Notes: generated by a model from the letters alone, not told the origin. A stretch of 64,000 nt of DNA from Ochotona curzoniae (GCF_017591425.1 NW_024466599.1:72272501-72336500); one strand, 5' to 3'; numbered from the stretch's first letter, positions 37,290 through 49,464 are shown. Numbers and translations: made by a program.

Positions 37290-37570
37290 GGGCCAGCAGG
37301 ATGGCATAGCAGGTTACTCCTTTGCCTGTGGCACTGACACGCATGTGAGCTCTAGTTGTAGTTCTGGCTGCTCCACTTCTCACCTGGCTCCCTGCCTGTG
37401 GCCTGGGAAAGTAGTAGAGCATGGTACAAAACCACATGGGACACATAGAAGAAGCTTCTGGCTTCTGGCTTTACAGCAGCTCAGCTCTGGCCATTGTGGC
37501 CAATGGGGACTGAACCAGTGGATGAAAGTTCTGTCTCTCCCTCTCTCTCTGTAACTCTCTTAAGTTTGTA
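37290..37570 (+). mobile_element. CSINE, diverged
   Basis: GGGCCAGCAGGATGGCATAG, CTCCCTGCCTGTGGCCTGGG and CTGTCTCTCCCTCTCTCTCT follow the plus-strand CSINE. An A/T-rich repeat follows directly. Confidence 0.8.
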
Positions 37571-37682
37571 TATATATAAACTTAAAATACATACACACAC
37601 ATATATATTATACATGCACACACATATATAATTTATCATTATATACATATAATGTATTTATACATACATTATATATATTGCA
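37570..37682. repeat. A/T-rich (TA)n(CATA)n tract
   Basis: Mixed TATA, ACACAC and CATATA words following a CSINE tail. Confidence 0.85.
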
Positions 37683-38187
37683 GCTTGAGTGTTGCTTGGG
37701 CTTTCTGGGGGTAAGGAGTGAATGTCTGTGGTCTGGAACCTGGGAAATGGCGGTGCTTTTCCTGGCTCGTTGTGTTGTAAAGCACTCTGGGATAAAATCA
37801 GCTCTAACCAAACTGAATACACAGTAAAACTTTCAGGGTATCTGCATGTGGAGAAGTGTGTACTACAACTACTGCAGAATGTAAATGGTTGAGTCACATC
37901 TGAAGCCCAATGTGATGGTACCCTTTGTCGTAGTTTCCAGCATTCCTTTCTCATCTTGAGTGTGGACACTCTGCATGGACACTTCAGTATCTCAGGTTAG
38001 GTTGCTCATTTTTCCTGCCCTGTGGGTGTGTTGGTAGAGTCCTGAGGCTTCTCTTGGTCATGGTTGGGGTTGCAGAGAGACGGTTGCATGGTTCCTTAGG
38101 GCAGTGCCTCTTGGGAAATGAAAAGCAAATGCTCAACCTGACGTGGAAGGATCTCACTAGCAGGGGCATGTTTCTATTGCTATGTGG

Positions 38188-38487
38188 TTTTTAAAAAAAT
38201 TTTTTTTTAATTTTTCATCTACTGATTCACATTCCCCCTCCCCCAATGGCCACAAATGCCAGAACTGGGTTGGTCCAAAGCCAGGATTCAGGAGTTTCCT
38301 CTGGGTCTTCCATGTGTGTTTAGGGATCCAAGGACTTGGGGCATCGTCTGTTTCCTTCCCAGGCTCATAGCAAGGAGCTGGATTGGAAGTGGAGCAGCTG
38401 GGACTAGAACCAGTGCCCAAATGGGTTGCAGGCACCATAGATGGAGACTTAGCTTGTTACAACACAATGTTAACCCTCGCCCCTGCA
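38188..38487 (-). mobile_element. CSINE, diverged
   Basis: A T-rich tail is followed by CTACTGATTCACATTCCCCC, CTGGGTCTTCCATGTGTGTT and GGAAGTGGAGCAGCTGGGAC in reverse CSINE order. Confidence 0.8.
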
Positions 38488-38810
38488 GGTTTTATCTTAG
38501 ATCAATCATGGCAAGTTTTCTTCCCATTTTATAATGTATTCATGCTTACTCTAATATGGAAAAACTAAATTTGTTCAGTGAAAACTGTACATTGATTAGT
38601 CTGCTTTTCATTGCTTTCACTAAATTGCTTCATAGAAACTTTCTTAGGAAAGAAAATGTGTATGTTAGTTCTCACAGTATGAGGTTACAGAACCAGCCAG
38701 CCCCCAGGATGAACCCCAGTCTACCTTCCAAGGGCACAACCTCAGTGTCCCAAAGATCTCCCATGGTCTCATCTCTGAGGAGCCATCATTAGACGAAGCC
38801 TTTATCTTTA

Positions 38811-38866
38811 ATTAATATGTCGCTTTAAGACATTAGAGATTAATATGTCACTTTAAGACATCAGAG
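38811..38866. repeat. 28-bp tandem duplication
   Basis: Two 28-bp units (38811-38838 and 38839-38866) differ at two positions. Each contains ATTAATATGTC, then CTTTAAGACAT. A third partial unit (ATTA) follows. Confidence 0.95.
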
Positions 38867-39299
38867 ATTAAACAGCTGCAAAATCGGGAGCAGCAAATCC
38901 TGCTTAACCTGTATCATTGAGTAAAACCAATGACTGGATAGAGAGACTCTGCTGGTTTCATTACTTGCATGTCCTGTTGTACCTTAATATTCACTTAAAA
39001 ATCCACAAGATTCCCCGCCTGTTCTGAAATCCACAGACACTCAAGTCCTTCATGTAAAATGGCAAATGCATACAGTCACATATGTAATAATAGTTGCATA
39101 AAACATACACATGTCCTCCTGTATAGTCTATGTCATACCTAATTTAATGTAAGTGCTATATAAATATTTGCTGTTCTGTATTGGTTATGGAATAATGGCA
39201 AGAAAAATAATTGATCCACTATTCTTTGACATCTATGGAAGCAGAATCTGTAAATATGAAAACTAGCTACAAGAGGCTGATTGCAGATTCTATTTTAGG

Positions 39300-41690
39300 A
39301 TTTACTTTTTTTCATCTTTTTATTATTTTATGATACACTTCGATAGGCTCTGGGATTTCCCTTACCCCCCTCCTTGAATCCCCCTACACATTGATTTCCT
39401 CTATATTACAAAAGTACCATTCTTCATAAACAGTCATAAGTCCATCATTCTACTACTTAAGTGTATCCTGACATTGTGGGAATGAGCACCGGTAGAGAGT
39501 CCAGCATCCAATTGTCTACATAGATTTAACAGTTTCATTGGGAGTCCATCTTTGATCTGGAAGTAGAGATGCATGCTGCATTGTATCCTCACATCTGGAT
39601 ATGATAGTCTCTATTACACAGTTACTATACATCCCTTTAAATAAAAACACAAAACAAAATCAAGAACAATAGGAAAAACAGAAATTCACAACTCCATGAA
39701 GTTAAATAACATGCTCCTGAATGACTAGTGTATCCCTGAAGAAATAAAAAGAAAATCAAGAACCTTCTTGAAGAAAATGATGTTACTGTGCGACCTATGA
39801 GTCAGTGAAGAATTTAATATGAGGAAAAAAATGTTTTGAAGAAATGAAAACAAAAACAGAAACATCAAAATTCATGAGTCATAATTTCCATTGATCTTTG
39901 CTGGGAAATGTATCTCCTGTAGGCAACAGATAGATGGGTCCTGGTTTTTTATCCAGTCCACTAATTGTGCCATTTGACTGATGAGTTTAACCCATTCAAT
40001 TTCAGGTTTAATATGAATAGGTGGCAATTTGGTCCTGTCATTTTAGCAATTGGTTGTTCATTGTTTGATTTAGTCTTCTCTTGTCATTTTACTGGGGATG
40101 TTCTTCACATTTTCCTTTGGTTCTGGAAGGTGCTATTCCTTTTCTCTGTCAAGAGAACATTCGTAAGTTTTTTTGAGTATCATTTGTAGGACAGGTCTGG
40201 AAGAGGAAAATTCTTTGGGCTTTTCTTTACTGTGGAATAATTTTATTTCATTTTTCAAAGACAAAGTAAAGTTTTGCTGAGTACGTTATCCTGGGCCGAC
40301 ACTTTTTTGCTTTTAGAATCTAGAATGTATCGCTCCATTCTCTTCTGGCCTGATTCCTGTGAGAGGTCTGCTGTGAGTCTGATTGGAATTCTTCTATTCA
40401 TCAATTGATTTTTTTTTCATGTGCACATTTAAGGATCTTTTCCTTATGTTCAACTGAAGAGAGCTTGATTGTCATGTGTTGTGATGAAGGTCGATTTGGT
40501 CAGTCCTAATGGGAGTTCTGTGCCCCTCCTACATGTTGTTTCCCAATTATTTCTCCATATTAGGGAACTTTTTGTTTATTATTTTATTGAATACATCTTT
40601 AAACCCAGCTTCTCTTTCTGTGTCTTCTGGAACTCCCATGACTCTTATATTTGGCCTTTCAATAGTATTTCTTAATTCTTGAATGCTTTTTTTAGCTCCA
40701 TTTCCAGCTTATTTTTTTTTTTTAAAGATTCATTTATTTTTGTTGGAAAGTCAGATATACAGAGAGGAAGATCTTGCATCCAATGATTCACTCCCCAAGT
40801 GACCACAACGACCAGAGCTTTGCCAATCTGAAGTCAGGAGCCAGGAACTTCTTCTGGTTCTTTCATGCAGGTGCAGGGTCCCAAGGCTTTGGGCTGTCCT
40901 CCATTGCTTTCCTAGGCCACAAGCAGAGAGCTGGATGGGAAGCAGGACTGCCAGAGTTAGAACCAGTGCCCATATGGGATCCTGGTGTGTTCAATGCTAG
41001 GACTTTAGCTGCTATGGCCACCGTGCCGGGCCTGCTTCCAACTTTTTGATTGCTTCCCCACTGTGGCAAGAATTATTTTCCAATTTTGAGATTCTTCTTC
41101 TGCCTCATTCATTCTATTGTTGAGGCTTTCCATCAATTTTTAATTTGCTTCATTGTGTCCTTCATTTCTAATAATTCTGCTCGATTTTGCTTCAGCATTG
41201 CTATTTTCTGTGTGACATAATCCTTAAATTCCTGTATGTGCTTCTAGTTGTTGATAAGAAGCTTTATAGCAAGTTTCTAAAGTTTTTCCCCCCATTTTCT
41301 TGATGTAGTCCTCAGTTAACTCTGAGTTTGGCAAAGGCTTTTGCTGCTTTTTAGGGGAATCTTCAGTAATATTCATTGTGCCTCTGTCTCTTCTTTTTGT
41401 TCTTGGTCATTGCTCTTCTGGTTAGCAGATTCTCCTTAAGGCAGATTTCTAAGCTGTGCCACCCACAGGTCTACAGTTGATTTTACTGATTGCGTTTGGC
41501 ACCCAGCTCTTTATTTGGAGTGAATTTCAGACCTGGGTTCTTGTATTGGGCTTCCCCCATGGTCTCCACAGCCCTGTGGCTCAGCACTCTCCGACTCCTG
41601 TTGCTTTGCCTGTGCCTGCACGGGATATAGCATTGCTCGCTGAATGACTCTTGCAAGGTGGACTTCGATGAGGACAGTCTTTGCAGAAAG
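39300..41690 (-). mobile_element. L1-derived element, rearranged, minus strand
   Basis: On the minus strand the order is: an L1 5' portion (about 41690-39890, ORF1/ORF2 5' region by resemblance to antisense L1 in other mammals), a piece of ORF2 in inverted orientation (about 39880-39650), a 3'UTR (about 39640-39330) and an A-rich end (39300-39330). The reverse transcriptase region is missing. All frames are broken. A CSINE is inserted at 40714-41033. The inverted piece and 3'UTR are shared with the copy at 19893-20440. Confidence 0.75.
40714..41033 (-). mobile_element. CSINE inserted in the minus-strand L1 element
   Basis: This is a near full-length copy, from the T-rich tail to CCACCGTGCCGGGCC. 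The flanks TTCCAGCTT and TTCCAACTT are a short imperfect target duplication. L1 text continues on both sides, so the L1 is older. Confidence 0.9.
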
Positions 41691-42190
41691 CAGGGATTTT
41701 CTTGGTGGCTAGTATGTTCATTGCCAAATTTTACATTTAATTCCTTTCTTTGTAATTGAGTTCACAGCATGTTGAAGGTTCTTATTCTGGACCTTGTAGA
41801 AAACCACCTCATGCCTTGAGCGTGCACCTTCATCTTCAGGAAACAAGTAGCTTTGTGTGTGTGTTTTGTGTGTCACTGTAGTTATGATGTGATACACTAA
41901 TGTTTCTGAATCTGTTATAACCACTAAAAAGCAATGGGAAACCTATTTGGGAAGATCCTCACAATCGTTAATTTTTTCATGTTATTGTTCCATAATGCTG
42001 TGGTAGATGGTCAGTGTGTAGGAGGTGGGAGAGACCAGCCGTAGGCTCCTGGTGTCCCGAGACCTAGCTGATTGCCTCATGAGCATTGGGCAAAAGTGTC
42101 TTGCTGCCACCAGGACATTTTGCGCAAATACAGGTGCTATTACATCTCGGCTAGACAAGGCTGGTAATGTGTTATGGCTTACTAATCCTT

Positions 42191-42232
42191 TTCCCTTCCT
42201 TCCTTCCTTCCTTCCTTCCTTCCTTGCTTCCT
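42191..42232. repeat. (TTCC)n microsatellite
   Basis: About ten TTCC units, ending with one interrupted unit (TTGC). Confidence 0.95.
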
Positions 42233-42631
42233 CATTTTATGTGGAAAACTCAATCTGAAATATAGCCAAATGGAATAAAATCTGTGACCTTTATTTGCAC
42301 AGAAGATGTCCTAAAGTTGTACATTGAATTTTACTGCAGTTGGGGGTGTCTTATCTGAAAAATACAGGACCTGAAGTGTTTTAGATTTTCAAGGTTCTCA
42401 CATTATGAAATATTGGCACACTTTTCCAGGCTGAGTATCCTGAATTTGAAAGCTGTGGAAGCTGAAGCTCACCAAGTGTCATTATGCTATTCAGAAAGAG
42501 AAAATAATCCAGAGCAGGTGAAATTTGGGATTCTCTGCTTAGGAATTGTCAGTCTGTATAAATCATTTTTCGAAATCATAATGGATGTTACCAAATTGCT
42601 TCTGATTAGGGATCACGTTGTGTAGTCATTT

Positions 42632-42903
42632 ATTAGTGAAAGTTTATAGGGAGAGAGGAAGCAAACGTATGAGAGACAACATAACATCCAAGCCTGTAAT
42701 GAGACCTGGAGGCAAAAAAACACCCAGGTTTCCTGCATGGGTGGCAGAACCTGATTCCTTGAACCATCGCTGCTACCTCCCAGGTATTCACTGACAGGAA
42801 CCAGGAGTTAGGAACAGGAGCTGAATCCAGGTACCCCAATGTGGGATGTGGCAACTGAAGCAGGGTCTTACCCCTTAATCTGAATGTTAACACCTCTGCA
42901 GGT
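42632..42903 (-). mobile_element. CSINE, old
   Basis: Motifs GGTTTCCTGCATGGGTGGCA, ACCATCGCTGCTACCTCCCA and CCAATGTGGGATGTGGCAAC are in reverse CSINE order, ending near CACCTCTGCAGG. Confidence 0.7.
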
Positions 42904-44334
42904 GGACTAATCTGCTTGGGACTCTTGGCATTAGGAGTTCCCAGTCTCCAGGCCTATCGCTGTAACTTTCTTTCCTTGGAGTTGTTCTCACCCTACTTCT
43001 TTAACCAACTCTCTAGGTGTGAGCCCTTTGTTTAATTCCTTAATTTGGAGTCTCTTTTCCCCCAATGTGACTCCTGTCTGTAGCCAGGTCCCCTTGCATT
43101 CTTATTCATCACATCCCTCACTCGGTACCCAGTTTCTCATCTCCATGTTTTTCATGCAAAGATGGAATTTAGCGTTGTTCATTCCTTCTTCACTTCCTTC
43201 CCACCATTCCTTTGTTCCTTCTTCAAGTATTTTGCAAGCTTGAACCACATGCGAGATACCTAGGACGGGTCCTCCTCACAGGATCACCTGCTCTGTGCTG
43301 CTTCTGTGCCTCTCCTAGATGTGGGTGGCTGCAAGTGCCTTGGGCAGGATAAGCTTAGAGCTGCTCAGAAGTCTTAGCTGCCATCGCATTCATACCATCA
43401 GGCTAACATTAAGAGAACAAACAGAAGTATTGAGAGACAGGATGGCATTGGTGCTGAAGGAACAAGAAAGAAGAGGTGCTACAAGGTGGTAGCAGGGGAG
43501 TGGATGGGGCTATCCGTCATCCCAGAGTGTCAGGAGGGAAGGGTTGGGGTAGACCAGGTGCTGTAGAAATGTCCAGGTAAACAGAAACCAAAACCAGGAA
43601 GGGTTGAAATTTGGACAATGAGGCAAGACAGTGAGCATAGCAGCAAGCTTCTGAGCCAAAAAGGAAAAGAGGGAACATGTGGAAGTTGGAGTAGCCTTCT
43701 CTGCCAGAGGTTTTCTGGGCCTTCTAAAACTTATTCCTCTTGTCCATTCTTTACCTTGTAGCCACTTCCATTCATTTTCCTGTTTCGGCCTTTATAACAC
43801 TGCCCCTGGCTGCAGTCATTTCTGGGACAGATCACAGGGGTCGGGAGGGCAATGTTTGGCAACGGAATCTGGGAGGCTTTGATTTTGCGTTATGATCCTC
43901 TCGCTGGTGATGAGGCTCCATGCCCTGGGTAGCTTTGTATCATGCTGTGTACTGTCTTGTAAGTAAATAAGACATTAGGATTAGTATGTCTAGTGTAAGT
44001 GAAATGCTTAGCATTGAATTAATCTGACTGTTTTATGAGTGGATACTTAAAGATCATATGGTTAGACCAGCCAGACTTTGCAAAGCTGCAAGAAAATGAT
44101 TCATATGTGAAAAACAAAAGTCAGATTCCAAAACTGTACAAGAAAATTACAGGTGAAGGAAAGAAAAATTACAGGTGAATGAATGCTGAAATGTCCGCAA
44201 GTTATAATAAACATTTTTTTGCAGTTATTTCATATTGTGTCATTAGAGATGCAGGCTCACTGGTCTGCTTGACAAAAGCAAGATGTGGGACTCAGCATGC
44301 CAGTGAGCCTGGGCTAGAAATGCTTGTTGGGGAT

Positions 44335-44560
44335 GGTGATGGTGTTTGGCTAGTAGACAGCATGGCCAAGTGCTGTATTAGAGTCTCTGGGTTCAAGTCC
44401 TGCCTCCCATTCCTGACTCCAGCTTCCTGTTAATACAGACCCTGGGGGAGGGGCTGTGGCTCAAATAGTTGGGTCCCACTCATTCACATGAGAAACCTGG
44501 GGTGCAGGTTTAATCACTTCTAGATATCTCCCTCCCTTCCGTGACCTGACGTTTAGAAAC
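44335..44560 (+). mobile_element. CSINE, old, just upstream of the 5'UTR exon
   Basis: AGACAGCATGGCCAAGTGCT, GGTTCAAGTCCTGCCTCCCA and GACTCCAGCTTCCTGTTAAT follow a diverged plus-strand copy. It ends about 150 bp before the exon at 44714. Confidence 0.65.
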
Positions 44561-44713
44561 AATTTCGCCCTGAGACACTGTGAGGCATAGACTTTTTAAA
44601 CATTCCACTCATTTTCAAGGACATGTAAAACCTCTGTGGGCTCTCGCAAGTCCTGGTGGTGATGACATTGGGCATCTTCACTCAAGCTGTCCCCGTTTGT
44701 GCTTCCTTTTCAG

Positions 44714-44790
44714 GTGGACGAGCCCGCTGAAAATGGTGACTCCCTCCTGAGACGTAGAAGCACTTTGTACGGGAAAAGGCATTCATGAAG
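44714..44790 (+). other. IL1R1: IL1R1 noncoding 5'UTR exon
   Basis: The exon is bounded by a pyrimidine-rich acceptor ending TTTTCAG at 44713 and a donor GTAACA at 44791. The block AAATGGTGACTCCCTCCTGA closely matches the human IL1R1 5'UTR exon just before the coding start, as I remember it. It should splice to 49401. It carries a five-codon upstream ORF (44733-44750) and a second ATG at 44785. That second ATG becomes in frame with the main start after splicing. Confidence 0.85.
44733..44750 (+). other. Upstream ORF in IL1R1 5'UTR
   Basis: ATG GTG ACT CCC TCC TGA encodes five residues and ends 35 bases before the next ATG in the spliced leader. The same ATG and stop appear in my memory of the human leader, so the uORF may be a conserved brake on translation. 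The start context is an A at -3 and a G at +4, which is strong. Any effect on translation is inferred. Confidence 0.6.
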
Positions 44791-46099
44791 GTAACAGGGC
44801 TGCGTCACCCCTGACTGGAGCCCACTGACCACTTTCTGACAATAGCAGAAGTCCTCCATCCTCAGCTCTGGGGGACCTTGGAAGATTTCTCATCGCATGC
44901 AAGGAAAAAAGAAGTGTTATTTCTGTTGGACATTTGTTTTGGAGGTAGTCCTATGGATTTATCAGCTTAGGCATTTTAAATTAAAAATTGGTGCAAATAT
45001 TTGTGCATGTTAAGGGGTTCCTGTGGTAACCTGAAAGGACCAGAATGATCTTTTATTACATGAGACAAGGCAGGCACAGAAAGACAAATAAGGCATGTGT
45101 TTCTTGTGTGTGGAAGCAAAAGAAGAGTTGATTTCATGGAGTAAGACAGTGGGCCCTGGAGGCTGGGAGGGTGGAGATGAAAGGAGTTAGACATTTTGTC
45201 TGTTTTTTTGTGGGGGTCTAGAATTGGTTCCCCTGAGAGGTATGGAAAAGTGCTTGTTCATTTGCACAGATCTCTGAGCCAAGCCACTTTGTGGGGCCTC
45301 TGAGATGATGGCTCTCAATACAAATCAAGGTTATACTCAATCTTAGCACATCTAGACCTCATAGTCTATTTTCATTTCAGTTGCTCAGATTCTTAATGTC
45401 TCCAGGAGGCAACCTGCTGGTCTTGTCCTTAGAGACCAGGTTTAATGGGGCTGTGGGTGGGTGCCACCTGCTGAGCGCCATTCTCTGAACTGTTGTGGTT
45501 GTGTAGCCTGCCCTCCTAATCCCCAGCTTGCCCTCCCAGGTCCCAGCTGGGTGAGTCAGGCCCAGTCTTTCACTTCTTTCCTTTCCCCTGAATCTGCCTG
45601 AAATCTCCGCACTGGCTGGTCCACCTGCATTCCCTCTCTCCTGGGCAGTTGCTCTCCCAGACTCCTCTCATCTCCAGTTTATGTTCCGTACAGGTGCTAG
45701 AGTACCTGTAGGAAATGAAAATCCAGCCACAGCCCCCAACCCCGTGACATACAACTTTGAAGCCTTCCTGTGCCACCATAAGTGACATGGCAACGTCTTC
45801 AACAAGAGCCTTCATGCAGTCTCTCTCACGGCTGGCATAGGTCCTCACATGCCCGCTATTCATGTGCCAACTTGCTGTGGAGCTTCTGAGTCCCTGGGAC
45901 CAGATCCTGGTGTCTTATTTTACTTCCAGGGCCAAGTGTAGATGTTGGCATATCATCAAGATTCAATCTACAATGTTCAAGGGGACAGATTGTGAATTAA
46001 CTGAACAGATAATTGAAAGAATCACCCAGCATGAAACCATTCTTAATTGCTACTCTGTGAGGGTGGTATTTGCCAGACAACATCTTAAGGCCTATCCAT

Positions 46100-46205
46100 G
46101 CGGCAATTCATTTTAGTCTCCTAGCTACTGCCAAGGAGAAATACTGTTACTGCTTCACAAAGTGTAGGGGAACTGAGGCACAGGATTGAGTCTTCTTGGT
46201 AAAGG
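46100..46205 (-). mobile_element. MIR SINE fragment
   Basis: GGGGAACTGAGGCACAGGAT preceded by a tactgcttcacaaagtg segment resembles the reverse MIR core. It is short and diverged. Confidence 0.45.
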
Positions 46206-46559
46206 GGCTTCCTGGCAAAGATGGCCTTTTAACTCCTGGCCCTATGAAGGCCATCTGGGTTGGCTCCACCTTGGACATTATGTGTTATTTGAGAAATTCA
46301 GGGATTTGTGTTAATTTTTGCTGGAGTCAGCTTGATTTCATCTTGGTAAAAACTTTACCACGTTTCCACTGAGGTCCTCACTGCCTTAGATGCTGCTACC
46401 CCTGGTACTGGGCTCCAATTCTGCTCTATGCTGCTGGGAACTGATGTGAATTCAGAAAGATCCTTGCTGAGGACCAGGGGCACTCCCACCCCGTTTTGCC
46501 CCAGAGCAGTTGTGGGGCAGAGAAATAACCTAGATTCATGAGATTCAGCTCCCTGGTTA

Positions 46560-46685
46560 TTGTCCTTTGAACAGGAAGTAGTTTGCGGTGATCTGACTGC
46601 TGGCCTAACTTGTGCCAATGAGGAAACTGAGTCCTGTCCAAGATCACACTGCTCTTTGGCAGGTGCCAGTGGCCTTGGGACCAAG
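46560..46685 (-). mobile_element. MIR SINE fragment
   Basis: GAGGAAACTGAGTCCTGTCC followed by AAGATCACACTGCTCTTTGG follows the reverse MIR core. Confidence 0.45.
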
Positions 46686-48981
46686 GTTTGCTGAGAACCA
46701 GCTTGTAATTATGCCTTGAAATATACTCTTTATGAATTTCAGTCTAGCCTCTTCCTTTTCTTTTCCGCTGTCTGATGATCAAGCAAGTTCCATCTTGTAA
46801 CCAGAGAAACCAACACCAGTTCAGTTGATTTCAGGATGCCTTCATTTTGTTGTTGACAAACAAACCTATGTGATTGATGAATACAGTGATCAGGAAACTT
46901 TTGAGCTTTTCTTTTCTTCCTTGCAATCGTAAAGACTTAAAACACACTTCCATGCAGTCACAGAAAGATGCAACAAGTCAGGCTACCTTATTTAATATTT
47001 TATTTAATAATCTGAAGATAGTTTCAAGTAAATTAAGTAATAATACTATCAAGCTGGACTAATTGGGGAGAAAGGCAATTTGAGTCAAGTGTGAGAAGTA
47101 GAGGGTGAGGAATGTGGTTTGACTGCTCTGAGGTAGGTTTCAAGGTATGGGCCAGGCCTAGCTCATTGTCCTGTTATTGGACCTGAAGTGACAAGAATAT
47201 GAATGGGCATGTCACTCATGCTCAGAAAATCTTTTTGCCAAAGTTGCTAAAAAGCATGTTCTTTTATTTTTATACCCTTTCTTGTAACTTACAAATGATT
47301 GTATGTTATTAGAGTCTAAAGAAGTGTTGCCTTAGTTGAAATAGTTGTGTTTGCCTATTTACTTCCATAGGCAAATTGAATCCCTGGTAGTATTTAGAAG
47401 GCAGATTTTCTTCAAATCACAGAGTTGCACTGTCTGCTTTGGACATTGTCCCTCAGATGAACAGATCTCTGCTCTGGCCCTCATAAGGGTCCTGTCTTAG
47501 GCCAAGTACAGGAAGTGTACATGGGGCCATGGCAGGTACACATGCAGGTACTCGCAGTACATAAAGACTGAAGCCAGGAGACTGGTACGGAAGGTTCATG
47601 GTGCCTATGCTGAAAGTAAAGGCTTGTAGGATGGAGTCCACAGTGAGGGCTGGAGTATGCAGTGTGCTGGGGTGCATGGAGGAGTGGCTGCAGAACAAAG
47701 TGAGAGCCACAGTGACAAGCCTGCCAAATGCTTTGTCGGGGGCTTGGATCATCAGGATACAGCATTTGCTGACTGATAGCTCAAAGCTCTCTGGCTTGAC
47801 TGAAAGATTCAAGTCCACTGGCTGGGAGATTCATGGATGCTGTTGCTAAAATGAATTCAGACCTGTGAATGGAGATGGCTTGAGCTAAAGAGGCATCAAC
47901 AGTGGCCTTGACTGAATGGAGGGAGCTTGGTGACCTAAGGAGAAAGACTGGGTAGAGCTCTGGGGGAAGAGGGGAGGGAGGTGGGGAGAACATTTGGTGG
48001 AAGAGAAGGTGTGGCCTCATGATTACTCACCTCGAGTCTACAGTTAAGAGGTTTGGGGCTGTATGGGATTTGGAGTGTGTGTATTGGGTGGGGGAAGGGA
48101 TCCAGATGTGGTAGAACAATGTGGTTTGGAGGGCACGCAGAGTGTGAAATGCTCATGGGCTATTTAGTGGATCTGTGCATGAGCTAGCTGGAGACTGGGT
48201 CTTAATGTATGTCATGGGAGCATCCCCTTGGGAGCACAAATTAGAAACATTCAGGCAGAATCCGGATGAGAACTTTGTCTGAGTTTGAGAGATCTAGAAT
48301 GGTGGGTAAATGTGAGGGTTTTGTTTGTCACTTTCACATTTAGCTGAACCCTTTGCCCTGTAAGTGGAATTAAAATAAGTAGTCTCCAAGTCCTCACTGA
48401 TCTGCATGTGGTAGATGATGCTGTCTTAGTGTGGTCTTCGAAACCGTCTGGAGGAGCTGTGGGGTTTATTTTCTCCCTCTTCCTGTGTATATTGATTCAT
48501 ATAACCTCATTGTAGGCATATGTAGAAAGCATGAAAAGACCCAGAGAAGGGAAAAACCAACCATCCATAAGAACCCATTACTTATTTGAATCCTTTTTGA
48601 GGCATCTTTATGTAGCTGTATCATATTGTACAAACTGCTTGGGATGTCACATTGCTAAGTGAGGGCTGGGTGTCTGTGCTGGCCTGGAAGTGTCAGAAGA
48701 GATTTGCACATAGATTTTGGCTGCTGGAACTGGGAAAACCCACAGGATCAGGACCAAGCAGTATGGGGTTTAGTGCATTAGTTGTCCTTCAATACCAGCA
48801 GGGGGTAAATATCTAAACTGGTGTTGCTCAAGCTCTTTACATTAAATGATTTAGTGTTTGTCTCTAAATTGTACACATCCTACCAGATGCTGTATATCAT
48901 CTCTAGATGACTTACGGTAACTAAGATAATGTGGGTACTGTATTATGCTGTATTGCCCAGAAAATCATGTCAAAGTGGAGA

Positions 48982-48984
<3 letters not shown>

Positions 48985-49028
<44 letters not shown>
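48985..49028. repeat. (GT)n microsatellite, about 22 units
   Basis: Uninterrupted GT repeat about 370 bp upstream of the start-codon exon of IL1R1. Confidence 0.97.
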
Positions 49029-49029
<1 letters not shown>

Positions 49030-49400
49030 CCATAAAGACTCAATTTCAGTTTCAAGTGATTTCAACTCATGATTGGTTAGGTCGGCAGATCTAGGACTAT
49101 GAGCTAACTGTTGTTTGTGGTAGACGGTAGGCTACATTTTGGGGGGAATTTAAGGAGTTGTATCACTAGAAGCCTGCTTGGAAATAGAACATTTTTTTAA
49201 ATCTTAAAATGTCCAGTTTGTCCCTAATTCTATTAAAACTATGTATCATGCCCTTCCTCCCAATTTTGATCACACTGATAATGAAGGACGGTTAACCATC
49301 AGTGTGACTTGGGCTGAGGGTGGGGATGAGGTGTCAGTGTCTTTATGGAGACCTACTGGCATAGTAACAGTTTCTTCTTTTCATTTTTCTATTTTCCCAG

Positions 49401-49464
49401 GAGAATATGAAAGTGATACTCAAGCTTGTTTGTTTCATAGCCCTGCTGATTTCCCTGGAGGCTG
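49401..49464 (+). CDS. IL1R1: IL1R1 coding exon 1: start codon and signal peptide
   Basis: The acceptor is a pyrimidine tract ending CCCAG at 49400 and the donor is GTAAGT at 49465. Six leader bases precede the ATG at 49407. Residues 1-19 read MKVILKLVCFIALLISLEA, a classic signal peptide: a basic start, a hydrophobic core and small residues near the cleavage point. It is one residue shorter than the human leader (one serine fewer). The exon ends in phase 1, splitting the Asp-20 codon. The start has A at -3, a moderate context. Confidence 0.96.

Larger units (their letters stand above)
33565..38180. other. Likely first intron of IL1R1; no exon seen
   Basis: Apart from the L2 end, CSINEs and A/T tract listed, the sequence is unassigned. 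G-rich runs occur near 33165-33185 and 36834-36855. Alternative first exons could hide here. Confidence 0.5.
41700..44330. other. Likely intronic; no exon seen
   Basis: Only the TTCC repeat and one CSINE are recognised. Confidence 0.5.
44791..49400 (+). other. IL1R1: IL1R1 intron before the start-codon exon
   Basis: This 4.6-kb intron has donor GTAACA and acceptor CCCAG. It holds two MIR pieces, a possible L2 block (about 47840-48310) and the GT repeat. No further exon was recognised. Confidence 0.8.

Noticed and set aside
39965..41069. Short ORFs in the 39-41 kb region
   Set aside because: They are antisense L1 and CSINE translations in a broken element.
47453..47818. 121-codon minus-strand ORF as a processed pseudogene
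   Set aside because: No protein family recognised, no A-tail and no target duplication; it may be old LINE sequence.
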